DNA of 8,687 nucleotides from Acidobacteriota bacterium. Lineage in GTDB: Bacteria; Acidobacteriota; Terriglobia; Bryobacterales; Bryobacteraceae. Below, piece after piece: positions 1 through 7,286 of this stretch. Within the stretch, counting starts at the first letter, position 1. The number at the start of each line of letters is the position of its first letter. A program made the translations under genes and the position numbers. The notes beneath the pieces are model-generated. The model worked only from the letters and a program-made list of their open reading frames with translations, was not told the origin of the DNA and did no database searches. Location: positions 1-8,687 of the forward strand of contig JAPKYY010000456.1 in the NCBI GenBank assembly GCA_026394095.1, in the 5' to 3' direction.

Positions 1-1
1 G

Positions 2-511
2 GTAGACTTCGCAGAAACCAACGGCCCCAAAGTCCTGGCCAGTGCCTTCCAGCAAAGCAACGGCGCCTGGGCCTCGGGCGTCAAGCAGGGCGGGGAACTC
101 GACCTCGACAAATCCTGGTGGATCTACGCCGAGCTCGATCAATTCGCCGCCACCATGGCCATCAACAACAAAGACACTGCAAAGTATCTCGAAAGCACAT
201 ACACTTATTGGTTCGACAAATTCGTCGACCCCACTTACGGCGAAGTCTGGACCACAGTCCTCAACGCAACCGGCAAGCCCCCAGTCGACGATCTCCACAA
301 GCAATGGCCCTGGAAGAACGGCTACCACTCCCTCGAACACGCCCTGGTCGGCTACATCACCAGCCAGCAGTTCAACAACCAGCCCGTCACTCTCTACTAC
401 GCCCACAACCCCCAGGACAACACTCGTCCCTACTACTACACAGGCCAACTCACCAAAACCGACACTGTCGCCCCAGCCATTTGGCGAGCCGAATTCAAAG
501 ACGTCCACTAA
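2..511 (+). CDS. AGE family epimerase/isomerase-like protein, 3' part only
   Basis: C-terminal 169 residues of a protein whose start lies before the window; frame 2 is open from the first base to TAA at 509-511. It resembles the end of the N-acylglucosamine 2-epimerase family, (alpha/alpha)6-barrel enzymes that epimerise or isomerise free sugars. Visible family marks, numbered from the window edge: WW at 39-40 followed by AE at 43-44; W70; VDPTYGEVW at 75-83; and K105 with YH at 108-109, the usual 'K..YH' stretch that supplies an active-site histidine. After this come about 50 residues that are less typical, possibly a short beta-rich tail (many Tyr, VTLYYA, RPYYYTG). The substrate cannot be told from the fragment. 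The next gene starts 6 bp downstream in the same frame, so the two are probably cotranscribed. The codons are strongly C-ending. An alternative is another alpha/alpha-barrel sugar enzyme, but AGE fits best. Confidence 0.8.
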   Translation, partial: VDFAETNGPKVLASAFQQSNGAWASGVKQGGELDLDKSWWIYAELDQFAATMAINNKDTAKYLESTYTYWFDKFVDPTYGEVWTTVLNATGKPPVDDLHKQWPWKNGYHSLEHALVGYITSQQFNNQPVTLYYAHNPQDNTRPYYYTGQLTKTDTVAPAIWRAEFKDVH

Positions 512-517
512 CAAACC

Positions 518-2212
518 ATGCATCCTCTCCTAGCCATTCTCCTCGCCGGTGCTGCCCAGATCGACATCACCCCCACCTGGTTCCCCCTCATCATCAACTG
601 CGGCATGCTCGAACGCACCGCCAACTCCGTCTCCGCGCCCCTCTACGCCAAAGCCATCGTCCTCCAGCAAGGCAACCTCAAAACGGCGATCTTAGTAGCC
701 GACTCCTGCATGATGCCCCGCGAGCTCCTTGACGAAGCCAAAGCCATAGCTGAAAAAGCCACCGGCATCCCAGCCAACCGCCAACTGATCTCCGCAACCC
801 ACACCCATTTCGCCCCCGCCGCCATGTCCTGCCTCGGCTCGAGCGTCGACGAGCGCTACGCCAAATGGCTCCCCGCAAAACTGGCCGAAGCCATCATCGA
901 AGCCAACAAACGCCTCACCCCAGCCCGCATCGGCAGCGCCGCCATCGCAGACCGCGAACACACCTTCGTCCGCAGCTTCATCTATCGCGCGGGCAAAGAA
1001 CTAACAGACCCCTTCGGCAACAAAACCGTCCGCGCCAACATGCATCCAGGCCACGAGAACCCCGACGTCACTCTCCCCACCGGCCCAGTCGATCCAACCC
1101 TCACCATCCTCTCAATCCAGTCTGAAAAGGGCCAACCCATAGCAATGCTCGCCAACTACGCGATGCACTACTTCAACTCGAAGCCGATCTCCAGCGACTA
1201 TCCCGGCGTCTTCGCCAAACAATTCGAGCAGCGCATCAACGCCCCCAAAGACTTCGTCACGATCATGAGCCAGGGCACCAGCGGCGACCTCATGTACATG
1301 GATTATTCCAAACCAGCCAACAAAGATCTAACAATTGAAACCTACACCAGCGGCATCGTCGATAACGCCCTCAAGGCCTACAACTCAATCGAATACGAAA
1401 AGCGCCCCACCCTCAAGATGCTTGAAACCGAGCTAAGCCTAACCCGCCGCCTCCCCTCACCAGAACGTCTGGAATGGGCCAACAAGCTCCTCGAAACAAT
1501 GGGAACAAACAAACCCAAAAACCAACCCGAAGTCTACGCAAGAGAAGCGGTCTATCTCGACAAAGAACCGAAGCGAACCCTCAAGCTCCAGGCCCTGCAA
1601 ATCGGCACGCTAGCCATCGCCTCATGGCCCAACGAAGTCTACGCCATCTCCGGCCTCAAACTCCGCACGCGAACAAGCTTCCCCAAGCTAATGAACATCG
1701 AGCTAGCCAACGGCGCCGAAGGCTACATACCCCCGCCAGAGCAACACACCCTCGGCGGCTACACCACTTGGCCAGCCCGCAGTGCCGGCCTCGAAGTCCA
1801 GGCAGAACCCAAAATCCTGGCCACTCTAACTGGTCTTCTCAATCAACTGGGTAACAAGCCAAAACCCACAACACAACCCAAAAACTACTGGCCTATGGAA
1901 GACCTCGAATCCAATGCAGACCTGAAGATAGAAGGCCCCCACGCCTTCGCCGTCCCAGGCAAAACCGGCCACGCCCTCTATCTAGCCAACGCAAGCCTCA
2001 CCCTCAACAAGCCTCTCAAAACCTACAAGCTAAGCTTCTGGATCTGGCCCGCCGAAACCCGCCAGTGGGCTCAGGTAACAATCGAGCAAACCAAGGCAAC
2101 CCGCCGCACTACCACCAACGGCCAACTCACCAGCGAAACCGCCCCCACCCCAACCCTCCAGCTATTAAACAACTTCGAAGGTGCCATCGACGAGATAACG
2201 CTCCTGCCTTAA
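518..2212 (+). CDS. Secreted neutral-ceramidase-like hydrolase with C-terminal LamG-like domain
   Basis: 564 residues. Residues 12 to about 445 match the neutral/alkaline non-lysosomal ceramidase N-terminal fold, whose classical members hydrolyse the amide bond of ceramide at a zinc site. Visible: QIDITP at 14-19 (domain start), ATHTH at 93-97 and H217 in the NYAMHYF stretch (expected zinc ligands), GTSGD at 253-257, PNEVY at 371-375 (E373, expected metal ligand), and ANGAEGYIPP then GGYTTW at 397-418. The serine that follows GD in true ceramidases (GDVSPN-type motif) is absent: here GD is followed by LMYMDY, so ceramidase activity is doubtful and the substrate unknown. Residues 455-564 look like a short concanavalin/LamG-type domain (GKTGHALYL, LSFWIWP, FEGAIDEITLLP). 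The export signal is very short (residues 1-12), but no earlier start exists because the preceding gene's stop is in the same frame. No Shine-Dalgarno sequence precedes the ATG, so translation may be coupled to the gene upstream. Confidence 0.82.
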   Translation: MHPLLAILLAGAAQIDITPTWFPLIINCGMLERTANSVSAPLYAKAIVLQQGNLKTAILVADSCMMPRELLDEAKAIAEKATGIPANRQLISATHTHFAPAAMSCLGSSVDERYAKWLPAKLAEAIIEANKRLTPARIGSAAIADREHTFVRSFIYRAGKELTDPFGNKTVRANMHPGHENPDVTLPTGPVDPTLTILSIQSEKGQPIAMLANYAMHYFNSKPISSDYPGVFAKQFEQRINAPKDFVTIMSQGTSGDLMYMDYSKPANKDLTIETYTSGIVDNALKAYNSIEYEKRPTLKMLETELSLTRRLPSPERLEWANKLLETMGTNKPKNQPEVYAREAVYLDKEPKRTLKLQALQIGTLAIASWPNEVYAISGLKLRTRTSFPKLMNIELANGAEGYIPPPEQHTLGGYTTWPARSAGLEVQAEPKILATLTGLLNQLGNKPKPTTQPKNYWPMEDLESNADLKIEGPHAFAVPGKTGHALYLANASLTLNKPLKTYKLSFWIWPAETRQWAQVTIEQTKATRRTTTNGQLTSETAPTPTLQLLNNFEGAIDEITLLP

Positions 2213-2227
2213 ACACAACCTCGCCAA

Positions 2228-2250
2228 ATCCGGTATCGTTAACACTGGAT
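2228..2250. promoter_or_regulatory. Candidate autoregulatory operator of the first toxin-antitoxin locus
   Basis: Imperfect inverted repeat: arm ATCCGGTAT at 2228-2236, 5-base centre, arm ACACTGGAT at 2242-2250; 7 of 9 positions pair. It ends 12 bases before the antitoxin ATG. VapB-type antitoxins usually bind such palindromes to repress their own promoter, so position and symmetry fit. No clear -35/-10 pair was identified, and a repeat of this quality can arise by chance. Confidence 0.3.
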
Positions 2251-2262
2251 CATCCCTTCAGT

Positions 2263-2514
2263 ATGAGCATCACTTTGAGTCTGAATCCCGAAACAGAAAA
2301 GACCTTGTCGGCACGAGCAGGGCAGCTGGGGCTTTCTCTCAACGACCTCTTACAAGAACTGGCCAATCGTGAGGCTGCGGCGTTATCGGAGCCAATGCTA
2401 AGTGGTGGCGAAAAAGCTAAAGCATTCCTCGCTTGGGCTGATAGCTTCCCCGATACCCCTCCGCTCTCCGATGACGCAATCAGTCGCGAGAGTCTCTACC
2501 CGGATCGCTGGTAG
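2263..2514 (+). CDS. VapB-type antitoxin (orphaned by decay of its toxin)
   Basis: 83 residues, beginning MSITLSLNPETEKTLSARAG. The N-terminal 35 residues have the strand-helix-helix look of a ribbon-helix-helix DNA-binding antitoxin (ITLSLNPETEKTL, then LSLNDLLQELANREA). The C-terminal part (AKAFLAWADSFPDTPPLSDDAISRESLYPDRW) is acidic and Pro/Ser-rich, as expected of the segment that wraps around a toxin. ATG at 2263 was chosen because the open frame upstream overlaps the preceding gene and reads as low-complexity shadow peptide. No good Shine-Dalgarno sequence is visible. Its stop TAG abuts the ATG of the PIN-domain toxin remnant (TAGATG), the usual arrangement in vapBC operons. By family role it would neutralise the toxin and repress its own operon; since that toxin is broken, it now has no active partner in the window. 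Assignment rests on size, layout and the PIN gene behind it. Confidence 0.75.
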   Translation: MSITLSLNPETEKTLSARAGQLGLSLNDLLQELANREAAALSEPMLSGGEKAKAFLAWADSFPDTPPLSDDAISRESLYPDRW

Positions 2515-2970
2515 ATGAACTTCCTGATCGATACGAACCTGCTAATTCGCTGCGTGCAAAAGCGCCATCCTTCCTGCCGTGTCGCAAGGTAAGCACTAAT
2601 CACTTTGCAGCGAGAAAATCATGGCCTACATCTCTCCGACCAAATCGTTGCTGAGCTTTGAAACCTCTGTACTAGGCCAATCCAGGTAAACGGGCTGGGA
2701 TTGAGCGTCTCCATCACGGATCAATATGTCGATCAACTAGAGCGGTTCTTCACAATTCTCCCAGGCTCAATCCAGTCTTTTCGCATTTGGCGCAAACTCG
2801 TCGTTGACCATGCGGTGGTTGGCTCCAAAGTTCACGATACTCGCCTGGCAGCAATGATGAGCCTTTACTCAATTTCGAAAATCATCACATTCAACGGTGC
2901 TGATTTCAAACGCTTTCCCGGCATAGAAGCGATCCACCCTGCATCCTTCAGCGGCAAATCAAATTTGTAG
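2515..2970 (+). pseudogene. PIN-domain VapC-type toxin, inactivated by two in-frame nonsense codons
   Basis: Frame 1 from ATG 2515 to TAG 2968-2970 gives 151 codons, a normal length for a PIN-domain ribonuclease toxin, and no frameshift is needed. Two stops interrupt it: TAA at 2590-2592 (codon 26) and TGA at 2659-2661 (codon 49). The flanking residues match the family throughout: MNFLIDTNLLIR at the start, VAE then TRPIQVNGLG around codons 45-61, GSKVHDTRLAA at 103-113, and ITFNGADFKRFPGI at 124-137 ending in HP. The acidic residues expected at the metal site remain (D6, E47, D108, D130). Codon 49 stands where relatives have the Trp of an 'EFW' motif, so TGG to TGA is the likely change; codon 26 may have been CAA or CAG. 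An intact toxin would cleave RNA and be held in check by the antitoxin directly upstream. Translation would stop after 25 residues. The 3' part has a TTG at 2701 but lacks the first half of the nuclease, so it is not counted as a gene. Confidence 0.88.
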
Positions 2971-3046
2971 CTACGCATGCGCCGTAGATGAACTAACCCT
3001 CGAACAAAATTGACCCCGGTTTCCTAACACCTGCGCACTCCTAAGC

Positions 3047-3052
3047 AAGGAA
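3047..3052 (+). promoter_or_regulatory. Shine-Dalgarno site of the PEP-CTERM gene
   Basis: AAGGAA lies 6 bases before the ATG at 3059. This purine-rich site at normal spacing decides the start, and the hydrophobic N-terminus that follows confirms it. Confidence 0.65.
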
Positions 3053-3058
3053 CCAAAC

Positions 3059-3727
3059 ATGAAACCTCTAATCCTTGCACTCTCCCTGGCCGCCCGCCTC
3101 TCCGCCGCCGCCCTCCCCCTTTTCAACACCGGCCCAGACGCCTCTAACAATCCCCTCGGTCCAGCCAATTCCACGTCCAAACCGAACCTGCTGGAAACTC
3201 ATTTCAGTCTCATTAGTGGAACTGGCATCGCCACCACCTTTCTCACCCGTTGGCAGGCTCCCTACTACAGCGAAATAGGCCTCAACGCCCGCTGGATCTC
3301 CCCTGCATTCCAACAAGCTGGCGCTGCTACATCGTTCCCAAGCGAAAATGCCAATTACTTTCTGGAGCAGACTTTCGACATGACCCCCTTCGACATCTCC
3401 ACAGCCAGTCTCTCCGGCTTTTTTGCCGCTGACAATTGCGCTGAGATAAGCCTGAACTCCACCATCCTCGCCACCACCGGAGGTTCCTGCAGCGGCACAA
3501 GCCCAAGTGCCAATTTCATGACCCTAACCGCGTTCTCCGCCACCGCAAGCGCCTTCAATCCAGGCAACAACTTTCTCCGCATCAACTACTTCAACTACCT
3601 CGGCCCCGGCGCCGTCCTCGTAACCGGCCTCCAGGGTACAGCAGACCCCGCCGTCCCCGAGCCCGCCACCTACGCCCTCATCGGCGCAAGTTTAATCGCA
3701 ATCCAAATCAAGAGGAGACTCAAGTAG
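3059..3727 (+). CDS. PEP-CTERM sorting domain-containing surface protein
   Basis: 222 residues. The N-terminus (MKPLILALSLAARLSAAA) is a signal peptide. The C-terminus is a classic PEP-CTERM signal: VPEP at 199-202, a hydrophobic stretch of about 15 residues, then the basic tail KRRLK. Proteins with this tag are exported, recognised and processed by an exosortase at the inner membrane, and often end up in the exopolysaccharide matrix. The body, residues 20-195, resembles the beta-sandwich seen in many such proteins: FDMTPFDISTASLSGFFAADN at 106-126, LNSTIL at 132-137, and NPGNNFLRINYFN at 167-179, suggesting a ligand-binding or structural jelly-roll domain. C127 and C144 could form a disulfide. 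The biological role is unknown. It is monocistronic, with its own ribosome binding site and a terminator behind it. No exosortase gene is in the window. Confidence 0.9.
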   Translation: MKPLILALSLAARLSAAALPLFNTGPDASNNPLGPANSTSKPNLLETHFSLISGTGIATTFLTRWQAPYYSEIGLNARWISPAFQQAGAATSFPSENANYFLEQTFDMTPFDISTASLSGFFAADNCAEISLNSTILATTGGSCSGTSPSANFMTLTAFSATASAFNPGNNFLRINYFNYLGPGAVLVTGLQGTADPAVPEPATYALIGASLIAIQIKRRLK

Positions 3728-3763
3728 CGACAGCAACCCAAAAGAATTCAATTCCCTCCTAAA

Positions 3764-3792
3764 CCCACCTGCTTCAATTCAGGTGGGCTTTT
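3764..3792 (+). terminator. Rho-independent terminator after the PEP-CTERM gene
   Basis: Perfect 8-bp stem: CCCACCTG at 3764-3771 pairs with CAGGTGGG at 3780-3787, loop of 8 bases, followed by CTTTT and a T/A-rich run. It begins 36 bases after the PEP-CTERM stop and lies 12 bases from the end of the convergent PepSY gene. On the minus strand the stem is followed only by TTT, so it may also slow transcription from that side, but less convincingly. Confidence 0.85.
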
Positions 3793-3803
3793 AATTTCCT
3801 GCG

Positions 3804-4973
3804 CTAATCCCCCAGCGATCCCGAATAAGCCCGGCTCGCCAGCCTCTCCTTCGCCGCCGCCATCTTCCCGGCCACCTCCTTAGCAGCCTGCTCCCGCAAG
3901 CGCCAATGCCAGAATCCCGTCACAAAAGACGCTAGCGGAATCAGCCCCAGCAGCACATAAAGAATCTTCACCGGCACTCCACCCCAAAGTCCAAAATGCA
4001 AAGGGATGCAATACTGAATGATCTTCCGCCCCAGCCCCGCATTCCTCGTATCTTCAATCTGAACCACCTTGCCCTCATAAGGATCAATACTCAACGAGGC
4101 ATGATTCCGGTTCACATTCCAGTCATCCCACTCCTTGCGCATTGTAAGTGGAGCACTGGCAGACGACGGAAAACTCACCCGCCGGATATTCCCCTCCAGC
4201 GCCGCATCCGCGATGCGCACCAACTCATCCAGATCCTTCGCCTGCCCCTTCGGCTTCACAACAACCTTCGGCGCAGCCACCTCCCCCGTCATTGCATACA
4301 CCACATTCTTGGTCACATCCGGGAAGACAAACTCAAGCGTCGTCAGCGTAAAGATCAAACTGAAGGCCAGCGGGTAAATGCCTGCCACATTGTGAATGTC
4401 ATAGAGCAACTTCTTGATTCCCATCCCCGCCTTGATCCGAAATCGCGACTGCCACACCGAAGCCCCAGCCCGCGCATTCGGCCACCACAACCACAGGCCC
4501 GTCAGCAACATCACCGTAACAAGAATCGCCCCGTAGCCATTCGCCGTCCACCCAGCCTGACCAAACAGCAAATAGAAATGCAGATAGCAAAGAAACCCAT
4601 ACAGATGCCCGGCCCGTGTCCGATCCCCAATCACCTTGCCCGTATAAGGGTTCAGATAAACGTAAAGCTGCGAAGCCTGATTCGGTCCAATGCGGATCGA
4701 ATAACTCCCATCGGCCTGTGTCGGGTAATTGATATAAGAAGCCTTCAGCGTCGGATAGGCCGCCTTGAAGTTCGCCATCACCACCGATAGCGGCACCCTC
4801 TCCCCCTCCACCTTCACCCGAAGCAACTGTGGGTTCAGCCAGAGATCAATCTCCCTGCCAAACACAAGCAGACTTCCCGTGATTCCAATCACCACAAAGT
4901 ACAAGCCCAGAATCAAACCCAGCCACAAATGTGCCAGGTAGTTCACCCGCTTCAGATTCCATTTCGTCTGCAT
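3804..4973 (-). CDS. PepSY-associated TM helix (PiuB-type) inner-membrane protein
   Basis: 389 residues, normal for the PepSY_TM family. Four clear membrane segments: about 14-38, 145-164, 199-217 and 334-356. Histidines near membrane faces are typical of the family: H15 (YLAHLWLGLILG), H132 (CYLHFYLLFG), H194 (YDIHNVAG) and H326 (PLHFGLWGG). The two regions outside the membrane, about 45-120 and 220-320, contain PepSY-like stretches, for example LYVYLNPYTGKVIGD at 103-117 and LSIDPYEGKVVQIED at 294-308. Members commonly sit beside TonB-dependent siderophore receptors and are thought to act in iron uptake at the inner membrane, in some cases as reductases that release iron from the chelate; the reaction here is inferred. 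It is the second gene of an operon, starting 9 bp after the receptor's stop, with a perfect AGGAGG site overlapping that stop. It ends convergent with the PEP-CTERM gene. The C-terminal tail (360-389) is charged and likely cytoplasmic. Confidence 0.92.
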   Translation of the reverse strand: MQTKWNLKRVNYLAHLWLGLILGLYFVVIGITGSLLVFGREIDLWLNPQLLRVKVEGERVPLSVVMANFKAAYPTLKASYINYPTQADGSYSIRIGPNQASQLYVYLNPYTGKVIGDRTRAGHLYGFLCYLHFYLLFGQAGWTANGYGAILVTVMLLTGLWLWWPNARAGASVWQSRFRIKAGMGIKKLLYDIHNVAGIYPLAFSLIFTLTTLEFVFPDVTKNVVYAMTGEVAAPKVVVKPKGQAKDLDELVRIADAALEGNIRRVSFPSSASAPLTMRKEWDDWNVNRNHASLSIDPYEGKVVQIEDTRNAGLGRKIIQYCIPLHFGLWGGVPVKILYVLLGLIPLASFVTGFWHWRLREQAAKEVAGKMAAAKERLASRAYSGSLGD

Positions 4974-4978
4974 AAACG

Positions 4979-4984
4979 CCTCCT
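4979..4984 (-). promoter_or_regulatory. Shine-Dalgarno site of the PepSY gene, overlapping the receptor stop codon
   Basis: The minus strand reads AGGAGG, 5 bases before the ATG at 4973-4971. It overlaps the TAG stop of the receptor gene (4985-4983), so ribosomes finishing the receptor sit on the next initiation site. This supports translational coupling and fixes the PepSY start. Confidence 0.85.
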
Positions 4985-7286
4985 AGAAACGATACTTCAT
5001 CTGCAGCGTCACACGGCGCGGCACGCCAGGGCTTCCCGCATTCTGTGCCGAGAAGTCATCTGCAATATAGTACTTGTCCCCAACATTGGTAGCCGCCACG
5101 ATAAAGCGCATGCGCTTGTAGTCGTAGCTCACGCTCGCCCCAAACAGCGCATAAGAAGGCAGCACCTGCGGGTTCACAATGTTATCCCGCAACGGTCGCT
5201 GTCCCACATAGCTCCAATACGGGGAAAACGTCAGTGAGCGGTGCAGCTGCAAAATCCCGCCCATACCCGCAATATGCCGCGGTGCCATCCTTACCCGATA
5301 CCCACTGAAGTTCGTAGTAAGCGTCGGCCGGAACTCGATATGCCGCGAGTCCTGAAATGAATAGTTCGTCCAGATGAAGTGCTGCTTCACCCGCGTCTTC
5401 AATTCCGATTCAAACCCCTTCACTCGCGTCGTCGCATTCACAAAGAAGAAGTCATCCGGGCCAGACCGGAACGACCTCTGCCCATCCACCTTCCGCATGT
5501 GAAAGTAAGTCCCCTGAAAGCTCGTCCCCCGAGGTAGCCGGAATCGAAACCCGGTATCGAGGCTCTTGGTCAATTCCGGCCGCAGCAACTGCGCCACAAT
5601 CACATTGTTCAGCGTCGATAGTGCGGGCACCTGCGGACGGAACCCCTCGACATAATTTCCAAACAGAATCAAATCGATGGCACTCGTCCGCAACGCATTC
5701 AAATCGACGCCGAATCGAGGGCTGGTCCGCGACCGTTGATTCCCCGATTGCACAGGCGTATCAGACCGCCGCAACAACTGGTCAAAGCTGTCGCGCCGAA
5801 ACCCTGCCGTCACCCCCACCCGCCAGAACTCCAGCCGCTCCTGCAGATGGAATGCCGTAATCGTCTGCGTAAAGTAAGAACTCGTAATCGCTCCGCGAAT
5901 CCCCCTCGGATCATTCCCCGCATTCGGTCCAGCTACTGGCGTGTCGTAATTCGGTCCCCGATAGGTAGGCGCATTCGCAAACGTAGGAGAATCCTGATCC
6001 TGGCTCCCGCCTTCATAGCTGAAACCCGCCACAAGGCTCGACCGAAACGCCTTCCGGTCCATCCGGTGCGTCAGAATCGTATCGTTCAACTTCGTATCCT
6101 GTACCGCCGTGCTCTCGTTATAACCCTTGTTGCTCACTGTCTCCGCTGGCAGAATCGTAATGCCACCTGTGCTGAAGCGCCGGTACCGGTTGAAGTTGAA
6201 CGTATTGCTCAACACAAACCCCGAACCCAAATCGAAATCCACCCTTGGCGTGATCGAATTGAGCGTACCCTCAAACCGTGCCCCCGGAATCCCGTAATTG
6301 TCCTCCGGTCGAATCCCGTATAGCGGCTGTCCATTCAGCAGCGGCACAATCGATCCCCGGCCGCTCTTCACATCACTCCCCAAATAGCTCACCCGCAACT
6401 GCAGCCGCGAAGCAAAGGTCTGATCAAACAGAGTCGACACCGCGCGGTTATCGCGTCCTGTATTCTTCTGAAACCAGTCCGAAGCCGACACAACCGCCGA
6501 TCCCGCAATCCGCCCCTTACCCAGCGGAATGCTCCCGCCCCCAAAACCTTCCTTAGTCCCAAAGCTTCCAAAGCCCGCACTCAAAAATCCCGTAATCGCC
6601 TCCGGGCTAGGTGCATCGGGAACCGTATTGAAATTCATCACGCCGGCAATGGCGCTCCGTCCATAAGACGAGCTAGAGGGCCCCTTCACAAAATCCGCCT
6701 CCTGCACCAACTGCAGCGGCAGCATGATCAAATCAGCAGACCCGTTAAACTGCCGCAAGGGCAGCCCATCCACCAGCGTCAGCACATCTGCCGTATCACG
6801 TTGCCCGCGCGTTGCCACGCGCACAAATGCATTCCCCTGCGTCGCATGCTGCAATCCCGGCACCGTCCGCAACACATCATCAAAGCTTTGCGGCGCAATC
6901 TTCTCCATCTCCGCCTTGGTCACCGTGCTAACAAAAAACGGAACCCGAAACGTCGATTCCGCCACCCGCGAGACTGTCTCGATACTCGCCGCCACAGCCG
7001 ATGGCTGCAACACAATCTCCCGCTCTTCACTTTTGTTGAGTTCAACCACCTCATCGACCAGCGCAAAGCCTTCCTTCTCAACCACCAACCGGTAGCTCGC
7101 AGCACCCAAGCCGGTAAACTCAAACTTCCCCTCAGCACTCGAGACCCCGCTCAACTTCTTGGGTCCACTCAGATTCAAAACAGCCCCCGGAACCACACCC
7201 CCCGATCCGTCCTTCAACCGCACCGTCAAACTGAACTGACCAAAGGCAGAGAGCGCCAAACCCATCACCAAAGCGAATTTCAACAT
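4983..7286 (-). CDS. TonB-dependent outer-membrane receptor with N-terminal carboxypeptidase-regulatory-like domain
   Basis: 767 residues from ATG 7286, which gives a good signal peptide (MLKFALVMGLALSAFGQ). A TTG at 7304 would add six residues (773); neither start has a Shine-Dalgarno site. Domains: carboxypeptidase-regulatory-like beta-sandwich about 18-95 (GGVVPGAVLNL, GKFEFTGL, YRLVVEKEGF); plug about 112-224, with SFDDVLRTVPG, TLVDGLPL and YGRSAIAGVMNF; then a 22-strand barrel ending in Phe (LQMKYRF), the usual outer-membrane assembly signal. NVGDKYYIADDF near the end matches the conserved 'N..DK.Y' turn of siderophore receptors. A TonB box is not obvious; ETVSRV near 103-108 is a weak candidate. 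The length suits siderophore-type receptors and is much shorter than the roughly 1000-residue Oar-like transporters common in acidobacteria. Together with the PepSY gene behind it, uptake of a ferric chelate is the best inference; the ligand is unknown. No Fur-box-like sequence was recognised upstream. Confidence 0.93.
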   Translation of the reverse strand: MLKFALVMGLALSAFGQFSLTVRLKDGSGGVVPGAVLNLSGPKKLSGVSSAEGKFEFTGLGAASYRLVVEKEGFALVDEVVELNKSEEREIVLQPSAVAASIETVSRVAESTFRVPFFVSTVTKAEMEKIAPQSFDDVLRTVPGLQHATQGNAFVRVATRGQRDTADVLTLVDGLPLRQFNGSADLIMLPLQLVQEADFVKGPSSSSYGRSAIAGVMNFNTVPDAPSPEAITGFLSAGFGSFGTKEGFGGGSIPLGKGRIAGSAVVSASDWFQKNTGRDNRAVSTLFDQTFASRLQLRVSYLGSDVKSGRGSIVPLLNGQPLYGIRPEDNYGIPGARFEGTLNSITPRVDFDLGSGFVLSNTFNFNRYRRFSTGGITILPAETVSNKGYNESTAVQDTKLNDTILTHRMDRKAFRSSLVAGFSYEGGSQDQDSPTFANAPTYRGPNYDTPVAGPNAGNDPRGIRGAITSSYFTQTITAFHLQERLEFWRVGVTAGFRRDSFDQLLRRSDTPVQSGNQRSRTSPRFGVDLNALRTSAIDLILFGNYVEGFRPQVPALSTLNNVIVAQLLRPELTKSLDTGFRFRLPRGTSFQGTYFHMRKVDGQRSFRSGPDDFFFVNATTRVKGFESELKTRVKQHFIWTNYSFQDSRHIEFRPTLTTNFSGYRVRMAPRHIAGMGGILQLHRSLTFSPYWSYVGQRPLRDNIVNPQVLPSYALFGASVSYDYKRMRFIVAATNVGDKYYIADDFSAQNAGSPGVPRRVTLQMKYRF

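Noticed and set aside
118..732. Open frame of 204 codons overlapping the AGE-like and ceramidase-like genes
   Set aside because: The peptide is an Arg/His/Pro-rich low-complexity shadow, and the overlapped frames carry recognisable protein families.
2701..2970. Separate small gene starting at TTG 2701
   Set aside because: It is the C-terminal half of the PIN-domain toxin in the same frame as the ATG at 2515; without the N-terminal strand and first acidic residues it would not be a functional nuclease.
2971..2987. Hairpin CTACG / CGTAG after the dead toxin
   Set aside because: Only a 5-bp stem with no T-run; likely chance.
3996..4790. Long open frame (264 codons) on the + strand opposite the PepSY gene
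   Set aside because: It is antisense to a clearly recognisable membrane protein, its peptide is rich in Arg, His and Pro with no domain pattern, and it reflects the high GC content.
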